From NCBI GenBank assembly GCA_027257055.1, contig JAPVLO010000180.1, forward strand, positions 1-64,000: 64,000 bases of DNA, in the 5' to 3' direction. This DNA comes from Cephalopachus bancanus (lineage: Eukaryota; Chordata; Mammalia; Primates; Tarsiidae). How positions within the stretch are numbered: position 1 is the stretch's first letter; every line of letters starts with the position of its first letter. A program made the translations under genes and the position numbers. Positions 32,701 to 45,735 of the stretch are shown piece by piece. Under the pieces are notes generated by a model that ran no database searches, was not told the origin of the DNA, and was given only the letters and a program-made list of their open reading frames with translations.

Positions 32701-33338
32701 TTTGTTGTTGTTGTTTTTGAGTTGCAGTCTGACTCTGTCGCCCAGACTGGAGGGCAGTGACACGCTCCCGGCCACCGCAGCCTCGACCTGCTGGGCTCCG
32801 GCGATCCTTCTGCCGCAGCCTTCCAAGTAGCTGGAACTACAGGGGTGCGCCACCGTGCCTGGCTAATTTTTAAAAATATTTATTGTAGAAAGCCGGGCTC
32901 GGTGGCTCAGCCTGTAATCCTGCGCCTTTGGGAGGCTGAGATGAGTGGATTGCCTGAGCCCACGGGTTCGAGACCCGCCTGGGCAGGCAAGACTTCATCT
33001 CTACAATAAATCAAAAAAAAAAAAAAAATTAGCCGGGTGTGGTAGCGCGCGCCTGTAATTCCGGCCACTCGGAAAGCTGAGGCGGAAGGATCGCTGGAGC
33101 CCAGCAGGTCGAGGCTGCGGTGGCTGGGAGCGGCCACTGCACTCCAGTCTGGGCGACAGAGTGAGACTCCAACTCAAAAAAAAAAAACAAAAAATCAATA
33201 ACAACAACAAAAAATTTATTGTAGAGATGAGGTCTCACCAGTTACCCAGGTGAGTCTCGAACCCTCGGGCTCAGGCAATCTACTCGCCTGGGCCTCCCAA
33301 AGCACTGGGATTACAGGCTGAGCCACCGAGCCCGGCCA
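32701..33338 (-). mobile_element. Alu (intermediate subfamily) interrupted by a second Alu
   Basis: The inverted element runs 32,701-32,889 and resumes at 33,226-33,338 after the nested copy. The outer duplication aaYgtgattgRtt lies at 32,688-32,700 and 33,339-33,351. The tail contains (TTG)n. Confidence 0.93.
32890..33214 (+). mobile_element. Alu, young subfamily, nested
   Basis: Inserted in opposite orientation into the host Alu, with TTTATTGTAGA at 32,879-32,889 and 33,215-33,225. It carries 'acgggttcgagacccgcc' and an A/CAA-rich tail. Confidence 0.96.
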
Positions 33339-33351
33339 AATGTGATTGATT

Positions 33352-33944
33352 CTTTTGACTAGTGTGCCAGTTGGTATGTGTCTGAATAAATTCTGTTTCC
33401 TTCAGGATGGCCAGTTTGGGCAAAGGTGTGAGGCTGCTATAACTTATCCATGTCTCTTATGAAATTGGCTTCATATCTGATGGTGCATTCTTTTGATTCC
33501 TCTCCGTGATGGCAATGTCTTTGTGTCTGGAATGCAGGCTGTCTGTTCCAAAAATAGTTAAAAATTATTCAGAGAACAAAACTGGTTGAGTGAGGGATTC
33601 GCAGACTTATTGGTGCCGTAGACCACGTATCACTTCCAGGTACAGATGCCAGTTTTGTGTGGCCTCTTACTAGCTTTCCTCTGAAGTTACAATTGGGCTT
33701 TGAATGTCCCCAATGATCAATAAGTGTAGCACCTTCCAATCTGTCAAGAAAAATACTCATTTGGACATAGCAGTTCTGGTCTGTTTGGCTAACAACTTAA
33801 AAACTCACAGAATATTATAGTTATATTCCCACTTAAATTATACGTATGTTGGTACAATTCACTTAGTACATGAACATATAATTAACCCAGTGCTGTGACA
33901 AGTATAATAGCATTAATTAATAGCTACTGATTTGAAAATCAAAT
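33352..33944. other. Intronic unique sequence, nothing recognised
   Basis: No repeat or exon support. Confidence 0.5.
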
Positions 33945-33945
33945 G

Positions 33946-34725
<780 letters not shown>

Positions 34726-34774
34726 ACTGGGGGTAGGGGAGTGAGAAGGAGGATGGGGAAATCAGGTTAGGAGT

Positions 34775-34945
34775 ATAACCTGTAGATGGATAGATCTGGG
34801 TTTTGAGTACTGGGTCCCAGCTTTTCAGCTGTTTAACCTTAGGTGTGACCTCTAGGCTTCTGCTATCTGTAAATCAGGAGTAAGAATCTAGTATAGCTCT
34901 CAGAGGCTTGTTGGTGAAATAAAACAAGATAACGTGTATTAGTTG
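34775..34945 (-). mobile_element. MIR SINE remnant
   Basis: 'cagctgtttaaccttaggtgtgacctctaggcttctgctatctgtaaatcaggagtaagaatc ... ggcttgttggtgaaataaaacaagataacgtg' follows the reverse MIR. Confidence 0.8.
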
Positions 34946-35208
34946 GTGATAACCACATCACTAGAAGGTCCTGTTCTTGGGAAGCCACAACTCAGTGCAG
35001 GGCAGTGTGTGGTGAGAGCCTGACTGGCCACTGGTTCACTGACTCCAGTTCCTCTATGCTGAATGGATAGATTTGGATTGGCTTCTTTCATCTAGCAGCG
35101 CACCAGCATTGAGGGAGGACCTTTAGGGTTACAACATGCTTTTCCTTTTTCAGGTTGGAGAGGGTCCTTAAAGAGTCTTGGGGTCCTGGCTTTAAGGATC
35201 ACTTGTCA

Positions 35209-35507
35209 GCCAGGCTCGGTGGCTCAGCCTGTAATCCCGTGCCTTGGGAGGCTGAGGTGAGTGGATTGCCTGAGCCCGTGGGTTCGAGACCCACCTGGGC
35301 AACTTGGCGAGACCTCATCTCTACAATAAATCAAAAAAAAGTAGCCGGGCGTGGTAGCGCACGCCTGTAGTTCCAGCTACTTGGAAGGCTGAGGCGGAAG
35401 GATCGCCGGAGCCCAGCAGGTCAAGGCTGCAGTGACTGGGAGCGGCCACTGCACTCCAGCCTGGGCGACAGAGTGAGACTCCAACTCAAAAAAAAAAAAA
35501 AAAGAAA
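35209..35507 (+). mobile_element. Alu, young/intermediate subfamily
   Basis: A perfect 15-bp duplication AAGGATCACTTGTCA lies at 35,194-35,208 and 35,508-35,522. The T-arm reads GTGGG/TTCGAGA/CCCAC, with both stem strands changed so that pairing is kept. Confidence 0.96.
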
Positions 35508-35522
35508 AAGGATCACTTGTCA

Positions 35523-36237
35523 TCTGAGCTCTTTAGCCCTAGAGCTCTGGACCTAGCAGTTCTTGAGCCTGCAGTTGTGAAAGTTCCCCTACTTTGCATT
35601 GAGAAGCGTGTCCTTCATTTATACCACTAACAGGATGCCTGTGTCTGTCTCTGTCCCTCTTGGTACTTGATACGCTTGGCTACTGGGGGTGCAAGGGTAC
35701 TTCAAGATCTAGGCTCTATGCTAAGGATGCTGTAGGCATTAAGTGAGTCGGGGCTTTCCCACGAACCAGGCTTGGCTGGTCTGAGAAGCCTGGCCGGGAT
35801 GGTATTAGGGGGCCAGAAAAATGCTCAAGGCTTCCATGGCTATGGGGACCGGGTTATCCTGTCAGCAGCAGGGGTGCACTGTCTTTCATGCTAGTGCTGG
35901 CAACGTGACTCAGTTACTTTCGGTTTTGGCTCTTTTCCTTGTCTTCTCACCTCTGCCGTGGATTAATCTCTGGTTTCCGTTTAGACTGGCTTCGTGATCC
36001 ACTTCTGTTTCTGTCATTGGGACCAAAGCTCTAAAGCTTGCTAGAAGGCAGCCTCTTGATTGGTGGCTCCTGGTCAGCTTCCCATGGGTGGTCCAGGTGG
36101 CTGAAGGAACATCCCAAGATGGCTCAGTGACCGGGAACCATGTGTTTTCATTAAAAGAGGCTGTGGATGCTGTAGGTCACCAGAGCTTTGGTTTTCTCGC
36201 TTTGGGGGCATCAGAATTACCCAGAGAGCTAGTCAAA
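35523..36237. other. Intronic unique sequence, nothing recognised
   Basis: GC-moderate, with no splice-bounded open frame and no repeat family. Confidence 0.5.
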
Positions 36238-36248
36238 ATATAGTAGAA

Positions 36249-36529
36249 GCCGGGCTTGGTGGCTCAGCCTGTAATGCTGCGCCTTTGTGAGGTTGAAGTG
36301 AGTAGATTGCCTGAGCCTATGGGTTCGAGACCCGCCTGGGCAGTGAGACCTCATCTCTACAATAAATCAAAAAATCAGCCGGGTGTGGTAGCGCGTGCCT
36401 GTAATTCCGGCTACCTGGAAGGTTGAGGCGGAAGGATCGCCGGAGCCCAGCAGGTCGAGGCTGCGGTGGCCGGGAGCGGCCACTGCACTCCAGCCTGGGG
36501 GACAGAGTGAGACTCCAACCCAAAAAAAT
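36249..36529 (+). mobile_element. Alu, young subfamily
   Basis: ATATAGTAGAA lies at 36,238-36,248 and 36,530-36,540. It carries the short 'gggcagtgagacc' junction and 'gagcggccactgcac' in the right monomer. Confidence 0.96.
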
Positions 36530-36540
36530 ATATAGTAGAA

Positions 36541-37190
36541 CTAGACTTAGGAGATTGGCCTCGGCCTGATTTCACTTCTTGCTAGATCATGGTTATTTAT
36601 GGTTCTTGCATCCTTCTGCATGAGTCTTTAAACTACCATCGATCTTTACCTTAAATTCTGGCAGTAGTTTTCATGTCTGGAAGAGCTTTAACCTGCTGTC
36701 ACACCCTAAAATCAGTGCTAGGCTGTGGGCCCTAATTATTTACCATCACAAATAATCCAGTGACAAACTTGTTTTTCCCTTGGATTTTGTCCACTTACTC
36801 TTCTAAAAGTGTTCTAGGTCCTCTCCTTTTTTCCTGATTTCTTCCTCCACTTCCTCGCTTCACATTCCTTGACCTTCTGTAATCCATCCTTGACCCTTTG
36901 CGAGGGTCATCTTGTGGATCACCTACTGGCAACTTGACCACTCTTTTTTACTTAATAGTGAAAAATGAGTCACTTCATGTTTAATAGTCTAGCATTGGGA
37001 CCAATTATTTTATTTTTTATTTATTTGGCTTATAATGGAATTTTAGACATTGAGGAACTTATTTATGACCAAAAAAATCATAATTTTGTATCTTATATTT
37101 TTTCTAATGTGTGGTAACATGAAACAGTCACTGACATGCATTGCAAATTAATCGATACATGCTGTACAATGATAATTTGGCATCTTTTCC
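36541..37190. other. Intronic unique sequence, nothing recognised
   Basis: AT-rich toward its 3' end. Nothing supportable. Confidence 0.5.
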
Positions 37191-37200
37191 CTGGTGGGTT

Positions 37201-37489
37201 TTTTTTTTTTTTTTTTTTTTAGTCGGAGTCTTACTCTATCACCCAAGCTGGAGTGCAGGGGCACACTCACGGCCACCGCAGTCTAGACCTGCTGGACTCG
37301 ATGATCCTTCTGCTTCAGCCTCCCCAGAAGCTGGAACCATAAGTGTACGCCACCACACCCAGCTAATTCTTTGATTTATTGTAGAGTTGAGGTCTTGCCA
37401 TGTTGCCCAGGCTGGTTTCAAATCCCTGGGCTCAGGCAATCCTCTCACCTCTGTCTGTTGGGATTACAGGCGAGAGCCACTGCACCCTG
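37201..37489 (-). mobile_element. Alu (older subfamily)
   Basis: Inverted dimer with a 20-base T-run. The flanks share 'ctggtg(gg)ttttttt' sequence at both ends. Confidence 0.92.
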
Positions 37490-37725
37490 GCTTACCTGGT
37501 GTTTTTTTTACTCAAACAGACAATGCGGTATCATTTTCTTCCTCCTACATTAATAATATGTAATTTATTGTTCAGTCTATTATTTGAAGACATTGTGGAA
37601 GGATGCACTTGTGATTCCTGATAACCATTTCTCAGCTGATCAATCAGAAGCTTGACAATTTCAAATGGGACATAGGTTTTTAATTTTTTTATTTTTGATG
37701 CTCAGTACAGTACATAGGTGTTAAT

Positions 37726-37838
37726 ATCGCCGGAGCCCAGCAGGTCGAGGCTGCGGTGGCTGGGAGCAGCCACTGTACTCCAGTCTGGGCAACAGAGTGA
37801 GACTCCATCTCAAAAAAACCCAAAAAACAAAAAAACCT
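37726..37838 (+). mobile_element. 5'-truncated young Alu (right monomer only)
   Basis: It begins abruptly at 'atcgccggagcccagcaggtcgagg' and ends in an A/C-rich tail. It is a 3'-end-only insertion, as truncated reverse transcription produces. Confidence 0.9.
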
Positions 37839-37911
37839 CACATATTTCTAGTCCTCAGAAGAAGAATTTTCTCCACCATTTAAAAAATTTTATCAAAAAA
37901 CAATATACAAA

Positions 37912-38202
37912 AGCACATGGTGGCTCAAGCCTGTAATCCCATCACTTTGGAAGTCCAAGACAAGAGGATTGCTTGAGCTCAGGGGTTCGAGACCAACCTA
38001 GGCAACTTGGTGAGACCTCATCTCTACAATAAATCAAAAAATAAGCCTGGCATGGTAGTGCACACCTGTGGTTCCAGCTACTTGGAAGGCTGAGGTGGAA
38101 AGATTGCCTGAGCCCAGCAGGTCAAGGCTGCAGTGGCTGTGAGTCTGCCACTGCACTCTAGCCTAGGCAACAGAATGAGACTCTGACCAAAAAAAAAAAA
38201 TA
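37912..38202 (+). mobile_element. Alu (older subfamily)
   Basis: Direct dimer starting 'cacatggtggctcaagcctg', with the first few bases lost. The A-run ends at about 38,201. Confidence 0.92.
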
Positions 38203-38204
38203 GG

Positions 38205-38755
38205 CATGTTGATTTACACAAGCCACACTGCTCATATTTGCAATACAATTTAGAATCATTTCAGGCTTTTTGACTGATACACCATTTCTACCACACAATG
38301 TTCTTGTGGTAGATTTTATTCCTGCATGATTCAAAGTGCTGAGAATTGTTATGATACTTTTGTCTTTCCACACAAAAAGTGTAAGATTACTTTTCCTGTA
38401 TATTACTGTTTTTGTGTGTATGTGAAAAACTTTTGGCTTTTTGATTTGTGCTAGTGTTTCCTTTTGGTTAACTTTATACTAGTAAAATGGCTTCATCTTT
38501 AGTAGCTCTTGTGCTAGGACAAAATAGTGTAATATCTGTCAGTAAACATATGGTATCCTGCTGAACTGGGAACTTTTTCCAACATCGTTTTATATAAATG
38601 TGATGGAATTCTGGTGTATACTAGATGATCAGGTTGGATGATGTTTTCGGATGTTATGCTGCCATAGTAGGGAAGTTTGGAAAAAAGATACCCTGTTTTT
38701 GAATCAGCTAGCACATAAATACAAATATCCTATTTGGTAGGCTTATTTGGATTAT
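38205..38755. other. Intronic AT-rich unique sequence
   Basis: Nothing recognised. Confidence 0.45.
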
Positions 38756-38759
38756 TATT

Positions 38760-39045
38760 TTGTTTTTGAGTTGGAGTCATTTCTATCACTCTGGCTGGAG
38801 TGCAGTGATATGCTCACGGCCATTCCAGCCTCGACCTACTAGGCTCAGGCGATCCTTCAGCCTCAGCCTTCCAAGTAGCTGGAACTACAGGCATGCACCT
38901 CCATGCCCAGCTAATCTTTAACTTACTATAGAGATGAGGTCTCACCAAGTTACCCAGGCTAGTCTTGAACCCGTGGGCTCAGGCAATCCTCTCACCTCGG
39001 CCTTCCAAAGTGCTGGGATTATAGGCATGTGCCATTACCCCCGGC
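38760..39045 (-). mobile_element. Alu (older subfamily)
   Basis: Inverted dimer, diverged. The flanks share 'gattat' sequence only. Confidence 0.92.
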
Positions 39046-39202
39046 CTGATTATATGCTGTAAGTGATATTTGCCCTTTAATTCCTGACTTAGTGCAGATA
39101 GATATGTTTGACCTGTGCTGCTCAATACTTCAGTATGATCTGCCTTCAACTTCGAAAGTCAGTTTCATTTACGGCTGCAGTAACTTGCTTGTCTAGCTTT
39201 TC

Positions 39203-39486
39203 TTTTTTTTTTTTGAGTTGGAGTCTCACTGTCGCCCAGACTGGAGTACAGTGGCCGCTCCCGGCCACCGCAGCCTCGCCTGCTGGGCTCCGACAATCCT
39301 TCCGCCTCAGCCTTCTGAGTAGCCGGAATTACAGGCATGCGCTACCATGCCCAGCTGATTTTTTTGATTTATTGTAGAGATGAGGTCTTGCTGCCCAGGC
39401 GGGTCTCGAATCCACTGGCTCAGGCAATCCACTCACCTCAGCCTCCCAAAGGCGTGGGATTACAGGCTGAGCCACCGAGCCCGGCT
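39203..39486 (-). mobile_element. Alu, young subfamily
   Basis: TTGTCTAGCTTTTC lies at 39,189-39,202 and 39,487-39,500. It is the last Alu before a 6.3-kb Alu-free interval. Confidence 0.96.
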
Positions 39487-39500
39487 TTGTCTAGCTTTTC

Positions 39501-42500
39501 AAGTTATGCTATATGGCACAAAAGGTATACCCACAGTTGCCTTATAAAGATGCTCTTTATCACTACCTTTTGTTACAAAGAAGTGTTGGCACCACTGAGA
39601 AAGCACTTCTATATAACCCCAGCTGGTTATGTAGATTTTTTTTACATAGATCTCACTATATGTTCTATCTCTTTATTAGCTTTTCCATGCACTTTGAAGG
39701 GAAAACTTCGAGGAAACATACATTTTTGAAAAATTTGCACTTGTATAAGTTTGTCCTGTACAATCACCAGCAATCTCTTTATGCCTCTGAGACTATCCAA
39801 GTAGTTTGCTACTTTGTCCCCCTCAGAGGGGGACATCTGAGTGCAATGGCTTAATAAAGGCTCTAGGGATCACCCACTTTGTTAACATCGCTGAAATCTG
39901 ACTGGCCGTGTGAAACCAAACCCCACTCAGCAGGCTGCTGGGATTACATAACACTCAGCCATGTAGAGCATTCTTACGACAGATATGAAGGATATCAGTC
40001 TAGACTGTGCTCACGTTGCAGTGTGAACCATCTAAGAAATCAGAAACTGCCTAATTGCTGGCCAAAGGATGGTGGTGTATCCGGAGCTGTAAATAATACT
40101 AGAAGCCCTGGAACAGTAGCCTGTATCTAAAATGATGTAGATAAGCGTCGGCCAAATACTTATTTAGACGAATAACTTTTTAACTTTATCTCACTCAGAA
40201 AACTCTTGGCTTAACACTGGAATTTAAAATCTCGCCTTATGCTTTTTGTGCTTTGCTGGGGGCGGTCAGTGGTCATGCTTACCTACTGAGCTGTTTGTAC
40301 ATCTCAAGTATTTTCTCTTAAGTTACTGCATAAGGTGGGCCGCCTAAGAAATCATAATTTTTCACAGAGTCATTCACTGTGGTAAACAGTTAACATCCAA
40401 ACTAGTTCATGGCATTGAGACAGGGAAGTTGATAGTTTTCAGTTGTATACTTTCTGATTTAGCAGTGTGTTGTACCGGTGGGAAGTGGCATCGATTCTAC
40501 TTTGTTCCAGTTTGGGCTGTGAACTTTGGTGATGTTCTGTGGTGAGTCTGAAGTTCTGTTTTACGAAAATGTCATTTTTCAGCTCATTATGTACACCAGA
40601 TCTGCCCTCTCCCCACAGCTGAGCTGTCTTCCCCTCTTGGCCTCGATGGGTTGGGCAGTGTTATGCAACAGACACAAATATTTGAGAGTCGTCTTGCTGC
40701 CTGGCGTGGCACTGGGTGTAAAAGGTGAATAAGACAAAGTCTTTGCTATTAAAGATTACAGTGCAATAAGTGCTGTCTAGGCGTAGTGTATCGAGGAGGT
40801 ATTTTACAATATCCTTGGCTTTTGAAGATGATGAGAAGGGGTGAGATGTGGCACCCCTCTAGGGGGGCAGTTACTGAGGTTGCTTGGCTGTCATGGTTCC
40901 TAAAACAGTAATCTAGGAGGCTCACCTCTAGCGATTCTCCTTTGTGGCCTGATGTGCCTTCCTCACAGATCAGTTTTTCAGGCCACTAACCTGTTTAGGA
41001 GGAGTGGACCCCTGTCTACAACCGCAGTTCAGTGGGTAGCAATGAAGACCAGCCTCCTGGTGATTTCAGCTTTCAGGTCAGTTCTCCCTCCAAGCTGGTA
41101 AAAATTGATCACTGGAATGGGAACCCCATTTTGTTCACCTGGAAAGCTGTTCCTCCTTCCTCTAGCCCCATGGGCTCAAGTCCTGCATGTAGGATAGCGG
41201 GACTTACAGGAGACTACCTGGTTGGATGGGGCGGAGATAGGGCTGAAGGTTTTGTTTGACATGAAGTATTGACATGCAAGAATGATTCCCATAAGTTGCC
41301 ATGCCATTGAGGAAGAAGGCTTAGGAGTATATAAAAATCCAAACATAAAAAAAATGCTTACAAGCTGTTTTCTTAGTGTATATTTGTGGTAGCCCTCCTT
41401 TTAGAAAATGAGTTCCTCTGGAACTCATCCTGTCCCTCTAGAGTTATAAAAACACAGTGGTTTTGAAAGTATGGAGGAGCCTGTGTGACTCTTTTCAGGG
41501 CTGCTGTGATGCGCTGAGCAGTACCCTTTCTTACCATGTAGTCACTGGAACTTGTTTTACAACAAAATTAACTTAGCACCAACCTTTTTTTTTTTTTGGT
41601 AAGCTGGACTTCTGTTTCCATAAAATTAGGATTATCCTGATTTATATAATTATGTTTTAGTTTTACTGTTAGGATATTTTTTTGAGCAGGGGTGTCATAT
41701 GAAGTTCTTTCAATGCTCAGTGTTCATTATTTCTCTTATAAAACAGCACTTTTCATCCTAAATGAGTAAGTATTAACTATGGTTTATATGGTCCTGGTAT
41801 GCTAACATGACTTAGACAACTTCAAGTGTAGCTGTAAATACACAGGCAAGAAACTTGCACCATTAACTTTTTTACTTGGGATGATAAATGACACACATAA
41901 GAGTGCACACTTGTCTTATAGGCAAAAAATAGTAGTTGCTTAAATTATTGCAGCCTTTAAAAGAGGATAGTGCTATTGATTTTATGTACTGTAGTAAGAT
42001 CGCTATCACATTAGCCTCTCTATGACCTCTTTTTTATTATCAGGACAGAGATTTGCAAAAGTGAGAGTTTAGAGTGGAAGTTTTACAAAGATCTTTGGGT
42101 GCACTCTACCTAGTGGTGGCTCTGTTGACTATCAAGTTTTGGCTTGGTTTGGAGACTAGTCGGAGGGTGATCTTGAAGACCCCAAGAAAACAGATGTCTT
42201 TGGACGAGGACTAAGTAACAGTGGCACCGTCCTACAGCTTGGGTAAAGTTCAGAAATGCAACTGTGCATGCTAGGCAAAAGTGAACAAAAATCCCCAGGA
42301 AACAGACCAGCCAAACAACAAGAAAACAACTTTAGTTGTGTGAACGATGGACCTGCTTAGTGAAGCTGTATGCTAGGGAGGAGATCTGTTTCCTCAGGCA
42401 GTTCAGAGCCTCTGACATGGGAACATCTCACTAGGGTGAGGGACAGTGTAAGGGATTTTCAAGGGTAATTTTGGTGCTGTATGACTTTTGTTTAATATCA

Positions 42501-44320
42501 GCTTTAGAATTGAGCCCAACCCCTCCCAACAAGATGTGACTCCACTGTACTATATTCTGATCTCAATGACATATTTTAAGGGGGCGTCGATAAATAGAGC
42601 TCATCCAGAGGTAGATGCCCAGAACAGCAAAGTACCTGGAAACTATCACATATGAGGGATAGTTGGGGGGCTGGGGGGCTGGTAGGTAGCCAGGACGTGT
42701 AGTCCAGGAAAAAGAGCTTTCCTGTGGAATTCATGTGTCTCCTCTCAGAATTCTTCCAAAGAGCAGAATGATCAGCATTGGGTCTATATTGTGGGGAGGC
42801 AGGTTTAACACGGTACAGGAGCATGTGGTCAGTTGTGTCCTCTTCCCCTCATAGTGGAATGAGCTGCCTTATGGGGAAGCGAGGGCTTCATCTCTGCAGG
42901 GGTCTGAGCAGGCTAGGTACCTTCCTGCAAAGATGTCAGAGAAGAGTGCCTTTGAGCGGGAATTTGACCGCTGTGACTTTGAAACTTCTTGCTCACCTGA
43001 AAGGGGACAAGAAATGACAGCTTATTGGGAAGGAACATAAAATTAAGGTGAAAAGGAAAAACTTTACATTAACAGTAAAAGAAGTAAGGAAGGAGTAAGC
43101 CATTTTGTTCTTGAGAGTCTACTTATTCATAAGAATAAACCTAATAAGTTTGATTTATGGTTTTTGTTTCTCTTAGAGAAATAGGTTTCCAGCTCACTTG
43201 TTTTTAAGAATGGAAATTACAGAGCTTTTACTGATTCAGTATAAAATTGTTTAAAAAGTGCTTTAGTTTCATGTTGTGGTTGTTATTTGGTGGGGGAGGT
43301 AGAAAGGCAGCATCTGAGGACCACCTGTTGACTTTCTTTTAGGATGAAGCTGCTTGTGGGTTGCAAGTTTGGACACAGACAGGAAAGGAAAGAGAACAAG
43401 TGAAGGAGATTAGAGGGAGGGAGGAAGGATGGTCATGGCGGAGGAGGAGAGTGAAAGTAAAGAGGGAAGCGGGCGTGGCGCGGGCTCTGCCACCTGCTGG
43501 GACTGGCACTCCGTGTGCCCTCCCACAGAATGTTCCTCGAGTCAACCCGAGAGAAAAGGCTGCTGAAGTGAGGGTGGGTCAAATCCCTTGAGAGGCTGAC
43601 TAGGACCTAGCTTGCATTTTTTAGTTGTCAGTTCCCTATAACACCCTGGAAGCTGATGATTAGGCTCTGGGTTAAGTGTGTGTTGTTAGTGACGGATCCC
43701 AGATGTGCTGATGGCCTGGCTGGCTGCCCTCTGACTCCTCCAGCCATCACTCTGCTTGTCACTTGGTCAGAGCCCGGGCTGGGGTCAAGTTCTTCTGGGA
43801 ACAAGGCCTGACGTCTGAGGCCAGATACCTTCTGCAGGTGTAGCATGTCTGCATCAGGGAAAGCACTAGCACCCTCTCTAAGGCATCTGCGTGATCAAAC
43901 AGAAGAAAAAATAAGGCATTTTCATGTCATGCATATGCATCAGTCAGTGCCTAAGAATATGTATTACTGCCCCCACCCCATCCCCTAATTCTGGCCATAT
44001 GGGGAGGAGAGGTGGCCTTGAAGGAACTCACAATGGGTGGCTTCCGCTTTTTCCCATCTGAAGACATCAGCAATTTGCATCTGTGTAGTTTGTGCTTTCC
44101 AGGTCAGGGTCCCTTTTTGTCATTTTCCTTGTTCACCAGAGCCCCCTGGGGTGGGGAGAATAAAGAAGGAGCTGAGACCCTGAGCTAAGTGACACTCTCA
44201 AACTCTCTCTGCAAGGTAGGACTGGAATGCAGGCCTTCCATCCCAACATCAGGACATCCTGGTGTGTAACTTCTTAGGAACTGTAGGCTAGTGGGAGTGG
44301 GGTGTGTCATCTCCTGCATG
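39501..44320. other. Repeat-poor intronic interval
   Basis: I recognise no Alu, L1, MIR or mariner element in nearly 5 kb, in contrast to most of the window. No splice-bounded coding exon can be supported. It contains the 21-bp palindrome at 39,815-39,835 and a CTCF-like motif at 43,487. Conserved regulatory sequence or an unrecognised exon may be present. Confidence 0.5.
43487..43500 (-). promoter_or_regulatory. Candidate CTCF site, perfect core match
   Basis: Read on the minus strand, CCAGCAGGTGGCAG matches the CTCF core CCASYAGRKGGCRS at all 14 positions. It lies outside repeats, in a short GC-rich patch (gaagcgggcgtggcgcgggc). Assuming equal base frequencies, a perfect match is expected about 0.03 times in 64 kb on two strands. 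Confidence 0.6.
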
Positions 44321-44321
44321 C

Positions 44322-44322
<1 letters not shown>

Positions 44323-44380
<58 letters not shown>
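44323..44380. repeat. (TG)n microsatellite, 29 units
   Basis: An uninterrupted TG run of 58 bases, likely length-variable. Translations through it (Cys-Val repeats) are artefacts. Confidence 0.98.
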
Positions 44381-44385
<5 letters not shown>

Positions 44386-44489
44386 CTGGAGATGCAGTTG
44401 CTTGTTTCTGCCCAAAGGAGTTGAGTTTCATGTCACCAGTTACATCATTGTGTTTATTGTTCTGGTCTCCAATACATTATTTCTGTAAC

Positions 44490-44640
44490 CACGTGAGCCA
44501 ATTTCCATCATAAATCTCCTTTTATATGTCTGTATCTATAACTTCTGTTTATTTGGAGAACCCTGGCTAATATGGATTGCGATACTGAGAGTGGGGTCGC
44601 TGATATAAGCACCAGTGTCTCAGGGCCCAAAACCCAGGGG
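44490..44640 (+). other. Possible LTR-junction remnant
   Basis: 'ctgtttatttggagaaccctggctaatatgg' resembles the 3' terminus of several old mammalian LTRs, and 'gagagtggggtcgctgatat' follows it as an internal start would. The remnant is short and diverged. Confidence 0.35.
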
Positions 44641-45029
44641 CTCCTGTGTCTGAGGGCAGGAAAAGATAGATGTCCCAGCTCTGGAGAGAATTCACTCTTC
44701 TGCCTTTTTGTTCTATCTGGGCCTCCAATGAATTGGGTGATGCCTGCCTATACTGGTGAAGGTGGGTTTTCTTTACTCAGTCTACAGATTCAAATGATAA
44801 TTTCTTCCAGGAACACCCTCACAGACACCCAGAATCAATGTGTTATCGGCTATCTGGGAATCCCTTATCCTAGTCAAATTGACATGTAATGTTAACCATC
44901 ACACTGACCCATAGTGGAAAGTGAAATGGTTCCATCTGAACGTGTGTACATTTTCAGAAGGCACCAATAAGAAATGCTTAGAAGCTAGCCTAAGCTTCTA
45001 CCCCCCGTCTCTCACCATTCCGTGGGAGG

Positions 45030-45735
45030 CATGATCCAGTGGCTTAAGCCTCAGATCCAGGCATCATCCTTGATTCCTCCCTCAACACCCGTGCTACCAG
45101 TGAGTCCTGCGGACCCAACTTCCAAACATAACCTGAATTCTCACACTTCTTGCCCTTTCACTACTCTGATCTCTCCAGCCACCACAGTCTCTGGCCTGGA
45201 TCATGGAAATTGTCTCCCAGCCAGTTCCCTGCTTCTTTTCTTGACCCCTTCCGGTCTGTTCTTCACACAGTAGCCAGATCAATCTTTTGTCCATTGGATT
45301 CTGCCATTCCTCTGCTTGATACCACCTAGCTGTTACCAGCTGCTTCTGGAATAAATTCCAAACCCCCAGGCCCATGAGGTTCGGAATCTGATCCCCGCCC
45401 ATCCTGCTCATTGGCATTCCTGTCTCTCCCACTTGTCATGTCCATCCACACTGGCCTCCTTGTTCACTGAATGCTGCAGGTCTCTGGCCATCCCAGTGCT
45501 CTCGCCCTAGTCCTTCTGGTGGCTTCCTGTCATTCAGGCCTCCGCCAAGTTGCCTCCTCACGGAGACCTTCTCAGCTGCCCGCTCAGACCGTCACCCTCT
45601 TGTATTTCTCTCTCTGACCTATCCAGTGCTGGCTCTCTTGTTTGCTGGTCTTCCTTATCTAGGTCCTGAGGTCTTCAAGAGCAGCACTTGTCCTGTTCAT
45701 TGCTGAGTCTCCAGTGCCTAGGACATGTGTGGTAA
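45030..45735 (+). mobile_element. LINE-2 3' end
   Basis: The ordered blocks are 'catccttgattcctccctc', 'acttcttgccctttcactactctgatctctcc', 'gtctctggcctggatcatggaaattgtctccc', 'ggtctgttcttcacacagtagccagatcaatc', 'ccactggcctccttgttc' and 'tcattgctgagtctccagtgcctagg'. These follow the L2 reverse-transcriptase C-terminal region and 3' UTR. The last L2 bases resume at 46,123. Confidence 0.85.
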
